Origin: Pedobacter cryoconitis
GTDB taxonomy: Bacteria > Bacteroidota > Bacteroidia > Sphingobacteriales > Sphingobacteriaceae
NCBI RefSeq assembly: GCF_014207135.1
Contig: NZ_JACHCC010000006.1
Coordinates: 165,124 to 229,123, forward strand
Length of the DNA stretch: 64,000 nucleotides
Reading direction: 5' to 3'
Part shown: in pieces, positions 46,638 through 55,779 of the stretch
Position numbering within the stretch: position 1 is the stretch's first letter
Layout of the letters: every line of letters begins with the position of its first letter
The notes under the pieces: generated by a model
Databases searched by the model: none
Told to the model about the DNA's origin: nothing
What the model saw: only the letters and a program-made list of their open reading frames with translations
Translations under genes and position numbers: made by a program

Positions 46638-47873
46638 TTAAGCTAATTTCGACTGTAAGTTTTCGTCAATCGCTGCTAAGAATTCTTCAGTATACAGGTA
46701 ATGTTTACCGTGTTCTACTTTATTGCCATGGATACAAACAGCTAAATCTTTAGTCATTTTTCCGCTTTCAACAGTTTCAATACAAACCTGCTCTAAAGCA
46801 TGGCAGAAGTTGATCAGTGCCTGGTTATTATCTAAAACACCACGGAATTCCAATCCTCTGGTCCATGCAAAGATCGAAGCAATCGGGTTGGTAGATGTTG
46901 GTTTTCCAGCCTGGTGATCACGGTAGTGACGGGTCACTGTACCATGTGCAGCCTCAGCTTCCATTGTTTTTCCATCTGGAGTAACCAGTACTGAAGTCAT
47001 TAATCCCAGTGAACCAAATCCCTGAGCTACTGTATCAGACTGAACGTCTCCATCGTAGTTTTTACAAGCCCATACAAAATTACCATTCCATTTCAATGCA
47101 GAAGCTACCATGTCATCGATCAGACGGTGCTCGTAAGTAATGCCTGCTTCTTTGAATTTAGCTAAGAAATCATTCTCATAGATCTCCTGGAAGATATCTT
47201 TGAAACGACCATCATATTTTTTAAGGATAGTATTTTTTGTAGACAGATATAAAGGCCATTTCTTGATTAATGCCTGGTTGAAACAAGCGTGTGCAAAACC
47301 ACGGATACTTTCATCTGTGTTATACATAGCTAGAGCTACACCATCACCTTTAAAATTATACACGTCAAACGACTGAATTTCTCCACCATCTTCTGGTGTG
47401 AATGTCAGTGTCAGTTTACCTTTACCTTTAGTTACTAAATCAGTAGCACGGTACTGGTCACCAAAAGCATGACGGCCGATACAGATAGGGGCAGTCCAGT
47501 TTGGTACTAAACGTGGAACATTGCTCATTACAATTGGCTCACGGAAAACAGTTCCATCCAGGATATTACGGATAGTTCCATTTGGTGATTTCCACATTTG
47601 TTTTAAATTAAATTCTTTTACGCGGTCCTCATCAGGAGTAATGGTTGCACATTTGATACCTACACCATATTTTTTAATGGCTTCAGCAGCATCTATTGTT
47701 ACCTGGTCATTAGTCTCATCACGGTATTCTACACCAAGATCATAATATTTAATATCAAGATCAAGGTAAGGTAAAATCAGTTTATCCTTAATGAATTTCC
47801 AGATGATACGGGTCATCTCATCACCATCTAACTCTACAACTGGCTGGTCTACTTTAATTTTTTGTACAGACAT
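46638..47873 (-). CDS. icd: isocitrate dehydrogenase, NADP-dependent, eukaryote-like type
   Basis: A 411-residue TCA-cycle enzyme that decarboxylates isocitrate to 2-oxoglutarate. It belongs to the homodimeric type II group shared with mitochondrial IDH, not the E. coli type: [12 protein letters not shown], the [21 protein letters not shown] substrate loop, [32 protein letters not shown] and [11 protein letters not shown] are seen. A -7 element lies 32 bases before the ATG. A terminator follows. Confidence 0.95.
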   Translation of the reverse strand: MSVQKIKVDQPVVELDGDEMTRIIWKFIKDKLILPYLDLDIKYYDLGVEYRDETNDQVTIDAAEAIKKYGVGIKCATITPDEDRVKEFNLKQMWKSPNGTIRNILDGTVFREPIVMSNVPRLVPNWTAPICIGRHAFGDQYRATDLVTKGKGKLTLTFTPEDGGEIQSFDVYNFKGDGVALAMYNTDESIRGFAHACFNQALIKKWPLYLSTKNTILKKYDGRFKDIFQEIYENDFLAKFKEAGITYEHRLIDDMVASALKWNGNFVWACKNYDGDVQSDTVAQGFGSLGLMTSVLVTPDGKTMEAEAAHGTVTRHYRDHQAGKPTSTNPIASIFAWTRGLEFRGVLDNNQALINFCHALEQVCIETVESGKMTKDLAVCIHGNKVEHGKHYLYTEEFLAAIDENLQSKLA

Positions 47874-47905
47874 ATTATGGTTTCAATTTTTACTTATTAA
47901 AAAAA

Positions 47906-47913
47906 CAAAGATA
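47906..47913 (-). promoter_or_regulatory. -7 promoter element for icd
   Basis: Minus-strand TATCTTTG, 32 bases before the icd ATG. A -33 TTTG is not seen. Confidence 0.5.
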
Positions 47914-48002
47914 TAAATTTTGAGTTTATCGCCTCATTTTGGCGTAAATTACAAAAACAAATAAAGATTAAGTAACGTTATACTGACATAAAACATTGAG
48001 CT

Positions 48003-48428
48003 ATGGGCACGGATACAAATAACACTGGTAGCGGTACAGGATCTGGGGATAAACTGCACAATTCTGACCTTGGAGAGACAAAAGATTTTAACGACTTATC
48101 TTTTGATAAAGATAAAAACAGTTATGAGCTTGATGTAAAAGGGTCTGATAAGGAATATGATCATCCGCTTCCTTATGATACTACGGCTGCGAATGGGGGT
48201 GATGAAAATTCAGCTTATGACGAGGCTAATCCTTATATCGGTGATGAATATGCCAGCTGGGCAGAGAAAAGAAAGGCTGAACTGGAAAACCAGGCCATGC
48301 ATATTGATCATGGAAATATAGTAGAAGTGGATCCCGAAGACGAGTTTTTAGCCAGAACAGCTGAAGATGACCGTCCTGATCTGGATGAAGAAGGCTATCC
48401 GGTAAATGACGAGCCTAAATTAAGGTAA
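48003..48428 (+). CDS. acidic, probably disordered protein of unknown function
   Basis: A 141-residue protein with no signal peptide or membrane segment. By my count 38 residues are Asp or Glu, and the rest is rich in Gly, Asn, Tyr and Ser, with few aliphatic residues, so it is probably intrinsically disordered. The Tyr/Pro-containing centre (YDEANPYIGDEYASWAEKRKAEL) may contain the only helix. No family is recognised. Its stop codon overlaps the convergent dnaX gene by 9 nt. Confidence 0.62.
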   Translation: MGTDTNNTGSGTGSGDKLHNSDLGETKDFNDLSFDKDKNSYELDVKGSDKEYDHPLPYDTTAANGGDENSAYDEANPYIGDEYASWAEKRKAELENQAMHIDHGNIVEVDPEDEFLARTAEDDRPDLDEEGYPVNDEPKLR

Positions 48429-50252
48429 GAGGTCAAGATTGAGCCTTTTACGCATTTCTTCCAGTTTAGGGTTCTTCTCTAAAAGATAATGGTATTTTTC
48501 AATGCTGGTGTACAACCGGTTTTCAATTTTATTTTCGACTTTTTTGGTGACAATACCTACGCTAAAGTTCTTTAGTCTTGTTCTCAGAAAATTCAGGAAT
48601 TCAACCAGTTCATTTTGCAGGATGCTTTCCTGAGCAAGATTGGTGATAGAAACTGTAATCTGATCTGGTTTGGTTAATTCAGGATCATTGGTCGTCAGAA
48701 TAGTATAGAAGTTGATTTTATTTTCCTCTTTAACTTTCTGTACATACTCTTTCCAGAGAACCATTAACTGTTCATAAGTGAAAGGTTCTTTATCTTCCCC
48801 AAATACAAATTTGGGCTCATCACTATCTATAGCTCCCGCTGCATTTGTCAGTGCATTCAGAGAAGGAATTAATGTTCCTCCGGTCATGCTCCCGGCAGGA
48901 TTCGGTTTGAGTGCAATCTTATTAACAGAGTTCAGATTTGGTGTTACAGCAACGCGGGCGGTATCAGGCGGAATAACAGGTGGGGCAGATGAAACGGGCT
49001 TTGGGGCCGTTTCTATGGTTTTAACCGGGTTTTCTACAGGAGATGGCAGAGGCTCAGGCCTTTCCATATTTACTGCAGGAGCGGTTTTTACATCAGTTTT
49101 TTTTTTAGTCTGATCTATGTCAGTTGCTGGTGTAGAAGGAAGCTGTGCGAGTTGCAGAACCGATGGTATATGGCACATCTTAATGAGCGCCAGCTCTACC
49201 TGTAATCGTTGATTCTTACTGTTTTTATAAGTAAGATCACATTGATTGGCTAAATTGAGTGCAGTCAGGATAAAGGATACCTGTACCTGCTGGCTCTGGG
49301 TGATATATTTTTGTTTGATATTCTCACTGACTTCAAGTAGTCTGACTGTCTGAGGGTCTTTGCTGACTAATAAATTCCGTAAATGACTTGCCAGTCCGTT
49401 GATAAAGTTGTTGCCATCAAAACCATTGTTCAGAATTTCATCAAACAGGATCAGGGCCTGACTTACATCAGCGGTATTCAAATATTGGGTCAACTTGAAA
49501 TAGTAATCATAATCCAGAATATTCAGATTATCAATAACAGATTTATAAGTCAGGTTTTTATTTGTATAACTAACTATCTGATCAAACATGGAAAGTGCAT
49601 CGCGCAATCCACCATCCGCTTTCTGGGCAATGATATGTAAACCATCGGCTTCCACAGTAATCTGCTCACGAATGGCAATCTTATTCAGGTGACCAGAAAT
49701 ATCATCTACCTGAATTCTGTTAAAATCAAAAATCTGACAGCGGGAAAGGATAGTAGGCAGGATTTTATGTTTTTCTGTTGTTGCCAATATAAAGATGGCA
49801 TAAGAAGGTGGCTCTTCCAGTGTTTTCAAAAATGCATTAAAGGCATTTGCAGAAAGCATGTGTACCTCATCTATAATATAAATCTTGTATTTACCAGCCT
49901 GTGGCGGGATACGAACCTGTTCAATCAGGCTGCGGATATCATCTACAGAGTTATTTGATGCAGCATCCAGCTCATGAAAATTGAAGGAATGACCTGTTTG
50001 AAAAGAAATGCATGATTCACATGTACCACAAGCTTCTGTTTCAGGAGTCAGATTGGTACAGTTGATTGTCTTGGCAAGGATCCTAGCGCAAGTCGTTTTA
50101 CCAACACCTCTCGGGCCACAAAAAAGGAAGGCCTGGGCAAGCTGGTTATTTTTAATTGCATTTTTTAAAGTTCCGGTAATGTGGTTTTGTCCGACAACAG
50201 TTTCAAACGTTGCTGGACGATACTTACGGGCCGAGACAATAAAATTTTCCAT
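48420..50252 (-). CDS. dnaX: DNA polymerase III subunits gamma and tau
   Basis: The 610-residue clamp-loader ATPase that loads the sliding clamp and couples polymerases. Walker A GPRGVGKT (46-53), zinc ligands Cys65, Cys75, Cys78 and Cys81, the IIDEVH Walker B (126-131) and the SRC sensor (170-172) are present. A helical lid/collar extends to ~365; a Pro/Thr/Ala-rich linker (~370-480) then leads to a C-terminal domain. A run of 10 A residues at codons 383-386 offers a slippery site; a -1 shift would meet TGA at once and give a 386-residue gamma form. The full product corresponds to tau. Confidence 0.95.
   Translation of the reverse strand: MENFIVSARKYRPATFETVVGQNHITGTLKNAIKNNQLAQAFLFCGPRGVGKTTCARILAKTINCTNLTPETEACGTCESCISFQTGHSFNFHELDAASNNSVDDIRSLIEQVRIPPQAGKYKIYIIDEVHMLSANAFNAFLKTLEEPPSYAIFILATTEKHKILPTILSRCQIFDFNRIQVDDISGHLNKIAIREQITVEADGLHIIAQKADGGLRDALSMFDQIVSYTNKNLTYKSVIDNLNILDYDYYFKLTQYLNTADVSQALILFDEILNNGFDGNNFINGLASHLRNLLVSKDPQTVRLLEVSENIKQKYITQSQQVQVSFILTALNLANQCDLTYKNSKNQRLQVELALIKMCHIPSVLQLAQLPSTPATDIDQTKKKTDVKTAPAVNMERPEPLPSPVENPVKTIETAPKPVSSAPPVIPPDTARVAVTPNLNSVNKIALKPNPAGSMTGGTLIPSLNALTNAAGAIDSDEPKFVFGEDKEPFTYEQLMVLWKEYVQKVKEENKINFYTILTTNDPELTKPDQITVSITNLAQESILQNELVEFLNFLRTRLKNFSVGIVTKKVENKIENRLYTSIEKYHYLLEKNPKLEEMRKRLNLDLLP
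49093..49109 (-). promoter_or_regulatory. dnaX slippery tract (10 A) with immediate -1-frame stop
   Basis: On the coding strand Thr382 is followed by ten A residues (49106-49097). In frame they read three Lys codons then ACT. In the -1 frame, or if one extra A is transcribed, the codons are AAC then TGA (49095-49093). This matches the layout used to make the gamma subunit by transcriptional slippage in Thermus and by frameshifting in E. coli. Confidence 0.7.
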
Positions 50253-50371
50253 TTCAATGCGAAATTAGAAAAAATTTGTGGAGCATGAGGGATTCTGCAT
50301 AAAATAAAATGAATCCCTTCATAGAATAAGGTTAGACTGTTATCATTTTGTTAGTATTAGGTAATTATTAT

Positions 50372-50400
50372 AATTAGATTAATCTAATTTATTAAGTTTG
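50372..50400 (+). promoter_or_regulatory. 18-bp palindrome and -7 element of the TonB receptor gene
   Basis: AATTAGATTAATCTAATT (50372-50389) is a perfect palindrome, ending three bases before the -7 element TAAGTTTG (50393-50400). It covers the spot where a -33 element would lie, so a bound protein should block transcription. The TTAGxTTAxxCTAA-like layout recalls DtxR/MntR-family operators; that is an inference. Confidence 0.65.
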
Positions 50401-50419
50401 CACAAACTAAAAATACAAT

Positions 50420-52897
50420 ATGATCATACAAAGACTAATTTTTAAGCAATCAGTAGTTGTTTTACTGCTATTCTTTGCTGTCAGCACTCAGGCACAGGAC
50501 CAACCAATATCAGGATTGGTCAGAGATATAAATACACAACAGGTTATTGGGGGAAGCAGTGTAAGGCTACTGGATTCAAAACGAACAGCGATTGCAAATA
50601 AACATGGAAAATTTACGTTGGCTATCCCACAACAGCAAAGAAATGGGAAGTTATTGATTTCTTATCTGGGCTATAAACCTGATACAGTATGCATTGATGC
50701 TACCAGACTGTTTTACGAAGTTTTACTGGAAACCAAAGAAGATGCACTGAATGAAGTGGTGGTTACAGGTGTTTCCAGGGCAACGCTTTCGAGGGAGAAT
50801 CCTGTACCTATTGTCAGCGTTTCTAAAAAGAAAATAGAGCAATCCTCTGAGAGTAACATTATAGATGTACTGGTCAGAAACGTTCCGGGACTGAATGCAG
50901 TGAAAACAGGGCCTAATATCTCCAAACCATTTATCAGGGGCTTAGGATACAACAGGGTACTCACTTTATATGACGGGATCCGCCAGGAGGGGCAGCAATG
51001 GGGGGATGAACATGGAATAGAGGTTGATGCCTATAATATTGAACGGTCAGAAGTAATTAAAGGACCATCCAGTTTAATGTATGGGAGTGATGCACTGGCA
51101 GGAGTGGTGAGTCTGATGTCTTCCATGCCAACGGTTACGGATGGACAATTGCATGGCAAAATCCTCTCCGAATATCAGCGTAATAATGGGCTAATTGGAA
51201 ATGGTCTGGGTTTATTTTATGCGAAGGACCGTTGGTCTTTTGCTTTGCGGGGCTCCTATCGTATTGCGAAAAACTATAGCAATGCTGTAGATGGCAGGGT
51301 TTACAATACGGGATTTCGTGAAACCAATGCGTCGGGTACGGTTCGGTACAGTACGCACAAGGGAAACTCTACTTTCAACTTAACGCTTTATGATAATATA
51401 CAGGGTATTCCAGATGGTAGCAGGGATTCTCTGACCCGGAAGTTTACCAAACAGATTTACGAAGGAGATCAGGATGATATTAAAAACCGTCCGATAGTTC
51501 CAGATGCTGAGCTAAATTCTTATCGGATGAGCCCTTTACATCAGCATATCCAGCATTACAGGGTCTATAGTAATAATCATTATGAGATTGGTAAAGGAGA
51601 TATAGATGTCCTGCTTGCTTTTCAGCAAAATATCCGCAGAGAATACAATCATCCTACGCTACCTGATCAGGCTGGTATGTATGTGAGATTAAATACGGTA
51701 AATTATGGATTAAAGTATAATGCGCCCAGGATCTTAAATACTGAGCTTACCTTTGGTATTAATGGGATGTATCAGAATAACCTGAATAAGAATGCGACAG
51801 ATTTTCCTATCCCCGATTATAATCTTTTTGACGCAGGAGCTTATGTCTTTGCGAAATGGAAATATGAAAACTGGACAATCGGTGGAGGAGTCAGGTATGA
51901 TTTACGCAATTTGAAAGCAAATGATTTTTATACGGCAAACAATCCGCTGACCGGATTCAGCAGACAGGTTTCTTTAGCGCAAGACCCGAATGCTTATCTG
52001 CAGTTCGCCTCTTTTAATAAGTCTTTCGGAGGCGTTTCTTTAAGCCTGGGGACTACTTATCAGCTGAGTGATCAGGTGAGTCTGAAAGCTAATATTGCCA
52101 GAGGTTACCGTGCACCGAGTATTACTGAATTTGCTTCAAATGGTCTAGATCCGGGTGCACATATTATTTATCTGGGAAACCGGAATTTTAAACCTGAATT
52201 TTCTTTTCAGGAAGATATAGGAGCTGAAGTTACATTTAGAGATTTGTCCATGTCATTCAGCTTGTTTAATAATAATATTCAGAATTATATTTATCTGACT
52301 CAATTATTAGATGTGGGTGGAAATCCGAGTATCAGCCCACAGGGAGATAAGACTTATCAATATCAGCAAGCTACGGCTCAGCTTTATGGTGTAGAATCTA
52401 CTTTTAACCTTCATCCGGCTTCTATTAAGGGGTTTTCATTTGATAACTCCTTCTCGTTGATTTATGGATATAATAGAAAACCTTTATTTAAAGATAAGAA
52501 AACAGAAGGTGAATATTTGCCGCTTATCCCCCCTGTCAGGTGGCTAAGCAGTATTAACCAGGATATTAAACTCCGTTCTAAATTATTTTCAACCCTGAAT
52601 TTTAAAGTGGAATCTGAGTTTAATGCAGCACAAAACCGTTACCTGGCATTGAATGACACAGAAACACCGGCTAAAGCCTATTTGCTTTTTAATGTAGCTG
52701 CAGGAACATCGGTTAAGTATTCAAAAACGCATGCACTGCAATTTCAGTTACAGATTAATAATCTGTTTAATGAAGTTTATCAGTCAAACCTGAGCAGGCT
52801 TAAATATTTTGAAAGTTATGAACAGTCACCCAATGGATATAGAGGAATACAGGGGATGGGAAGAAATATTGGTGTAAAAATAATTTGCCCATTTTAA
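50420..52897 (+). CDS. TonB-dependent outer-membrane receptor with CarboxypepD-like domain
   Basis: An 825-residue receptor. After the signal peptide (1-25) come a carboxypeptidase-regulatory-like domain (~29-110), a TonB-box-like ALNEVVVTGVSRA, a plug (NIIDVLVRNVPGLNAVKTG, KPFIRGLGYNRVLTLYDGIRQEGQQWGDEHGIEVDAYNIE, VIKGPSSLMYGSDALAGVV) and a barrel. The GQQWGDEHG loop resembles receptors for metals or metal complexes. With a palindromic operator over its promoter, iron- or manganese-type control is plausible. The exact ligand is unknown. Confidence 0.9.
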   Translation: MIIQRLIFKQSVVVLLLFFAVSTQAQDQPISGLVRDINTQQVIGGSSVRLLDSKRTAIANKHGKFTLAIPQQQRNGKLLISYLGYKPDTVCIDATRLFYEVLLETKEDALNEVVVTGVSRATLSRENPVPIVSVSKKKIEQSSESNIIDVLVRNVPGLNAVKTGPNISKPFIRGLGYNRVLTLYDGIRQEGQQWGDEHGIEVDAYNIERSEVIKGPSSLMYGSDALAGVVSLMSSMPTVTDGQLHGKILSEYQRNNGLIGNGLGLFYAKDRWSFALRGSYRIAKNYSNAVDGRVYNTGFRETNASGTVRYSTHKGNSTFNLTLYDNIQGIPDGSRDSLTRKFTKQIYEGDQDDIKNRPIVPDAELNSYRMSPLHQHIQHYRVYSNNHYEIGKGDIDVLLAFQQNIRREYNHPTLPDQAGMYVRLNTVNYGLKYNAPRILNTELTFGINGMYQNNLNKNATDFPIPDYNLFDAGAYVFAKWKYENWTIGGGVRYDLRNLKANDFYTANNPLTGFSRQVSLAQDPNAYLQFASFNKSFGGVSLSLGTTYQLSDQVSLKANIARGYRAPSITEFASNGLDPGAHIIYLGNRNFKPEFSFQEDIGAEVTFRDLSMSFSLFNNNIQNYIYLTQLLDVGGNPSISPQGDKTYQYQQATAQLYGVESTFNLHPASIKGFSFDNSFSLIYGYNRKPLFKDKKTEGEYLPLIPPVRWLSSINQDIKLRSKLFSTLNFKVESEFNAAQNRYLALNDTETPAKAYLLFNVAAGTSVKYSKTHALQFQLQINNLFNEVYQSNLSRLKYFESYEQSPNGYRGIQGMGRNIGVKIICPF

Positions 52898-52910
52898 TTG
52901 GGAATAAAAT

Positions 52911-52918
52911 TACCTTTG
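52911..52918 (+). promoter_or_regulatory. -7 promoter element for the outer-membrane protein gene
   Basis: TACCTTTG fits TAnnTTTG; a TTTG 23 bp upstream (52884-52887) is slightly too far. The transcript would carry a ~46-nt leader. Confidence 0.5.
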
Positions 52919-52969
52919 CCGCTCTTTAAATTTAATTACAAATATTTATACCTTAACTATTTAAATAAA

Positions 52970-54217
52970 ATGAAACGTTCTCTACTGCTATTACTATCGG
53001 GAATCCCTGTATTTTGTTTTGCTCAATCCAATTTTCAAAAAGGTTATGTGGTAACCAATAACAAAGATACCATTGCGGGTTATATTGATTTTGTTGAACA
53101 GACGAAAAATCCTGTATCAATTACATTTAAAACTGCTTTGGAAAGTCAGACACAGACTTTCAATACGGCTAACTGTTCGGCCTTTTCCATTAATGAAATG
53201 GAAGCTTATCAGCGTTTTGACGTAGAAGTGAGTATGAGCAAAATGGATCTCGCAAATCTTTCTGTTGGGCCGGATAAAACCATTGAAAAAAGGGATGTAT
53301 TTCTGAAAGTGTTGCAGGCGGGTAAAAATATTACCTTGTTTTCTTATACCGACAAAATTAAGAAGAGGTTCTATTTATTAGAGAAGGACAGTGCTACACC
53401 TTACGAATTGGTTAGCGGGATATATTTAAAAGCTGCAAATGACAACATGATGATGGAAGATATCGAGTTTCGGAGACAATTATCACTAGTCATGAATAAA
53501 TTTGAAGTGGGTACAGAAACTGACAGAAATAAATTAGCATTTCTGGGATATGATGAACCTTCTCTGATTAAGATTGCTGCCAGGATCAATGAGCAAAAAG
53601 TAGCTAAATCCAAATATAATTCAACAAGATTTTTTGTCGGTATTGGTATGAATGCCAATAAAGGATATTATAAAGGAACGCATAACTTCGCAAGCCCTGA
53701 CGCGCATAATAAATCCTCTTACACCCCTTACCTTAGTGTTGGTATTGATGCATTTGCTAACCCGGCGATAAGGAAACTTATTTACAGACTGGAGTTATCT
53801 CTGTCAACCAGTAGAAATGAAGTTTCGACTATCACGGAAGGAAAATATGGCGAGTCAGCTACCCATCAGTTTAATCAGGTGACAGTCTCAATGATACCGC
53901 AAATGATCTATAATATATACAACAGAGATCATTTGAAAGTGTTTTTAGGCGGAGGTGTTGGGCTGAATCTTTCAGGATATACAACCAACAAGGAAATTGA
54001 TAAAAGTTTTTTCAGACAGGAAACCTCAGTTGAAGAGAATAAAACAGAGCTGGAAAAATTGAATTTTTCACTCCCTTTAACTGCTGGAATTGTTCTTCAT
54101 AAAAAGATCGAAATTTTGGCTGGTTATACTTTTTCTTCAGCTATTTCAAATTATCAGACTTTCAGCGTTAACATACAGAGATATAAGATCGGAGTTAATT
54201 ACCTGTTTGGCAAGTAG
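52970..54217 (+). CDS. outer-membrane beta-barrel-like protein
   Basis: ATG 52970 opens a signal peptide (MKRSLLLLLSGIPVFCFAQ). The 415-residue protein has an N-terminal soluble part of ~200 residues (GYVVTNNKDTIAGYIDF and following) and a C-terminal half of alternating hydrophobic strands (FFVGIGMNANKGYYKG, TPYLSVGIDAF, LRLELSLSTS, VFLGGGVGLNL, ILAGYTFSSAI, RYKIGVNYLFGK) that look like a small outer-membrane barrel. The PorT-like or general outer-membrane beta-barrel family is a guess. It has its own promoter and follows the TonB receptor by 72 bp. Confidence 0.7.
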   Translation: MKRSLLLLLSGIPVFCFAQSNFQKGYVVTNNKDTIAGYIDFVEQTKNPVSITFKTALESQTQTFNTANCSAFSINEMEAYQRFDVEVSMSKMDLANLSVGPDKTIEKRDVFLKVLQAGKNITLFSYTDKIKKRFYLLEKDSATPYELVSGIYLKAANDNMMMEDIEFRRQLSLVMNKFEVGTETDRNKLAFLGYDEPSLIKIAARINEQKVAKSKYNSTRFFVGIGMNANKGYYKGTHNFASPDAHNKSSYTPYLSVGIDAFANPAIRKLIYRLELSLSTSRNEVSTITEGKYGESATHQFNQVTVSMIPQMIYNIYNRDHLKVFLGGGVGLNLSGYTTNKEIDKSFFRQETSVEENKTELEKLNFSLPLTAGIVLHKKIEILAGYTFSSAISNYQTFSVNIQRYKIGVNYLFGK

Positions 54218-54224
54218 TAAATGT

Positions 54225-54255
54225 TTTGAATTGTCGAAAAATATTCCTAAGTTTG
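54225..54255 (+). promoter_or_regulatory. promoter of rpsF-rpsR-rplI
   Basis: TTTG (54225-54228) and TAAGTTTG (54248-54255) are separated by 19 bp, a full match to the consensus. A small stem, cctgt/acagg (54260-54264 and 54270-54274), begins at about the expected start site; whether it takes part in S6:S18 feedback is unknown. Confidence 0.75.
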
Positions 54256-54298
54256 CAGCCCTGTTTAACACAGGATTTAACATAAAATAATCATAACA

Positions 54299-54661
54299 AT
54301 GAATCAGTACGAAACTGTTATCGTTCTAACCCCGTTGTTGTCAGAAGAAGTTGCGAAAGAAGCATTAGCGAAATTCAGCAAAATCATCACTGACAGCGGT
54401 GCCGAAATTGTTCAAGAGGACAATTGGGGTTTGAGAAAATTAGCGTATCCGATTGAAAAAAAAGCAAGCGGATTTTTCCACCTTACAGAGTACAAATCTT
54501 CAGGTGAATTAATTAACAAATTGGAATTAGAACTAAAACGCGATGAGCGTGTTCTTCGTTTCCTTACCATTAGATTAGACCGTCACGCGGTTGCTTATAA
54601 TGAGAAGAAACGCAGTGGTGCTTTTAACAAAAAACCTAAGAAAGAGGAGGCTGCAGCATAA
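54299..54661 (+). CDS. rpsF: 30S ribosomal protein S6
   Basis: S6 binds S18 in the platform of the small subunit. The 120-residue protein begins [17 protein letters not shown] and has the usual beta-alpha-beta repeat with [22 protein letters not shown] and an acidic/Lys tail. The rpsR ATG overlaps its stop codon by one base (TAATG), so the two are translationally coupled. Confidence 0.97.
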   Translation: MNQYETVIVLTPLLSEEVAKEALAKFSKIITDSGAEIVQEDNWGLRKLAYPIEKKASGFFHLTEYKSSGELINKLELELKRDERVLRFLTIRLDRHAVAYNEKKRSGAFNKKPKKEEAAA

Positions 54662-54924
54662 TGGCTAAAGATCAAATACAATATGTTACTGCTCCAAAAG
54701 TGGACGATAACAGAAAAAAATATTGCCGTTTCAAAAAGAATGGTATTAAATATATTGATTATAAAGACGCAAACTTTTTGTTAAAATTCATCAATGATCA
54801 AGGTAAAATTTTACCTCGCCGCTTAACCGGTACTTCATTGAAATTTCAACGTAAAGTGGCTCAAGCGGTTAAACGTTCTCGCCACATTGGTTTGTTACCT
54901 TTCGTTGCTGACCAATTAAAATAA
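54661..54924 (+). CDS. rpsR: 30S ribosomal protein S18
   Basis: The 87-residue S18 pairs with S6. The [40 protein letters not shown] and [19 protein letters not shown] segments are diagnostic. It has a single Cys (YCRF) and no zinc site. It overlaps rpsF by one base and precedes rplI by 9 bp. Confidence 0.97.
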   Translation: MAKDQIQYVTAPKVDDNRKKYCRFKKNGIKYIDYKDANFLLKFINDQGKILPRRLTGTSLKFQRKVAQAVKRSRHIGLLPFVADQLK

Positions 54925-54933
54925 GAGCTGAAC

Positions 54934-55377
54934 ATGGAAATTATATTAAAACAGGACATCAAATCTCTTGGAGAGAAAGATGATATTGTAAACGTAAAGC
55001 CAGGTTACGGACGTAACTACCTTATCCCACAAGGATTCGGTGCTTTAGCTACTCCATCTGCTAAAAAAGTATTAGCAGAGAATTTGAAACAAGCAGCGTT
55101 TAAACAAGATAAAATTAAGAAAGATGCTGAAGATATCGCAGCTCGTTTAACTGATGTTAAATTGAGTATCGGTGCTAAAGCTGGTGAAACTGGTAAAATC
55201 TTTGGTGCAGTAAACACTATTATGATTGCTGATGCATTAAAACAACAAGGTTTTGATGTTGACCGTCGCCGTATCACTTTCGAAACTGAACCTAAATTTG
55301 TTGGTGACTATGTTGCTAACTTAAACTTACACAAAGAAGTGAAAGTTAAAGTTCCTTTCGCAGTTGTAGCTGAGTAA
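54934..55377 (+). CDS. rplI: 50S ribosomal protein L9
   Basis: The 147-residue L9 has the N-terminal domain with KQDIKSLGEKDDIVNVKPGYGRNYLIPQGFG, a connecting helix (~45-75), and the C-terminal domain with KIFGAVNT. It is the last gene of the rpsF operon, and a terminator follows 22 bp after the stop. Confidence 0.97.
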   Translation: MEIILKQDIKSLGEKDDIVNVKPGYGRNYLIPQGFGALATPSAKKVLAENLKQAAFKQDKIKKDAEDIAARLTDVKLSIGAKAGETGKIFGAVNTIMIADALKQQGFDVDRRRITFETEPKFVGDYVANLNLHKEVKVKVPFAVVAE

Positions 55378-55399
55378 TCTCATCTTAAACGATATAAAA

Positions 55400-55433
55400 A
55401 AAAGCGTTCTGATTTTATCAGGACGCTTTTTTT
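55400..55433 (+). terminator. terminator of rpsF-rpsR-rplI
   Basis: Arms aaaagcgttctga (55400-55412) and tcaggacgctttt (55418-55430) pair with one G-U; seven T residues in total lead out. A residues on the left also allow use from the other strand. Confidence 0.88.
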
Positions 55434-55453
55434 ATGCTTCAAAAGGAAGGTAT

Positions 55454-55747
55454 TTAGATTCTCCTTCTTTTAGTTCTGTTTTCATCAATCACTCTTCTGA
55501 TCTCTTTGATATCCTTTTTAGAGAAACCATGAACCTCTATTTTGTTCCCGTTCATAAACAGGCGAAGCGTAGCAAAACCTATCATCGGTGAATCAACTTC
55601 AATCGACGAAATGTCTTCATAATTCAGATATTTAGAGTCTCCGCTAAATAAACCCGGCGCTTTTATTTCAATACTGTTCTCTTCTAAATAGATTTCTGTA
55701 GGAAAAACCTTGTTTCCTTCTGATAGTCTTGATGCTGTAAACTTCAT
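55454..55747 (-). CDS. small PH-domain-like protein
   Basis: A 97-residue soluble protein with a run of beta strands (FPTEIYLEENSIEIKAPGLF, KYLNYEDISSIEVDSP, ATLRLFMNGNKIEVHGFSKKD) and a C-terminal helix, the pattern of bacterial PH-like domains. No membrane segment. Function unknown. A -7 element lies 20 bases before its ATG. Confidence 0.62.
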   Translation of the reverse strand: MKFTASRLSEGNKVFPTEIYLEENSIEIKAPGLFSGDSKYLNYEDISSIEVDSPMIGFATLRLFMNGNKIEVHGFSKKDIKEIRRVIDENRTKRRRI

Positions 55748-55767
55748 GCTTGTTTTTTTATTATCAG

Positions 55768-55775
55768 CAAATCTA
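55768..55775 (-). promoter_or_regulatory. -7 promoter element for the PH-like gene
   Basis: Minus-strand TAGATTTG fits TAnnTTTG, 20 bases before ATG 55747. It lies just past the transaldolase stop codon. Confidence 0.5.
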
Positions 55776-55779
55776 GTTA

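Noticed and set aside
49383..50268. Several plus-strand ORFs of 85-89 codons opposite dnaX
   Set aside because: They are antisense shadows of conserved dnaX motifs and lack any feature of their own.
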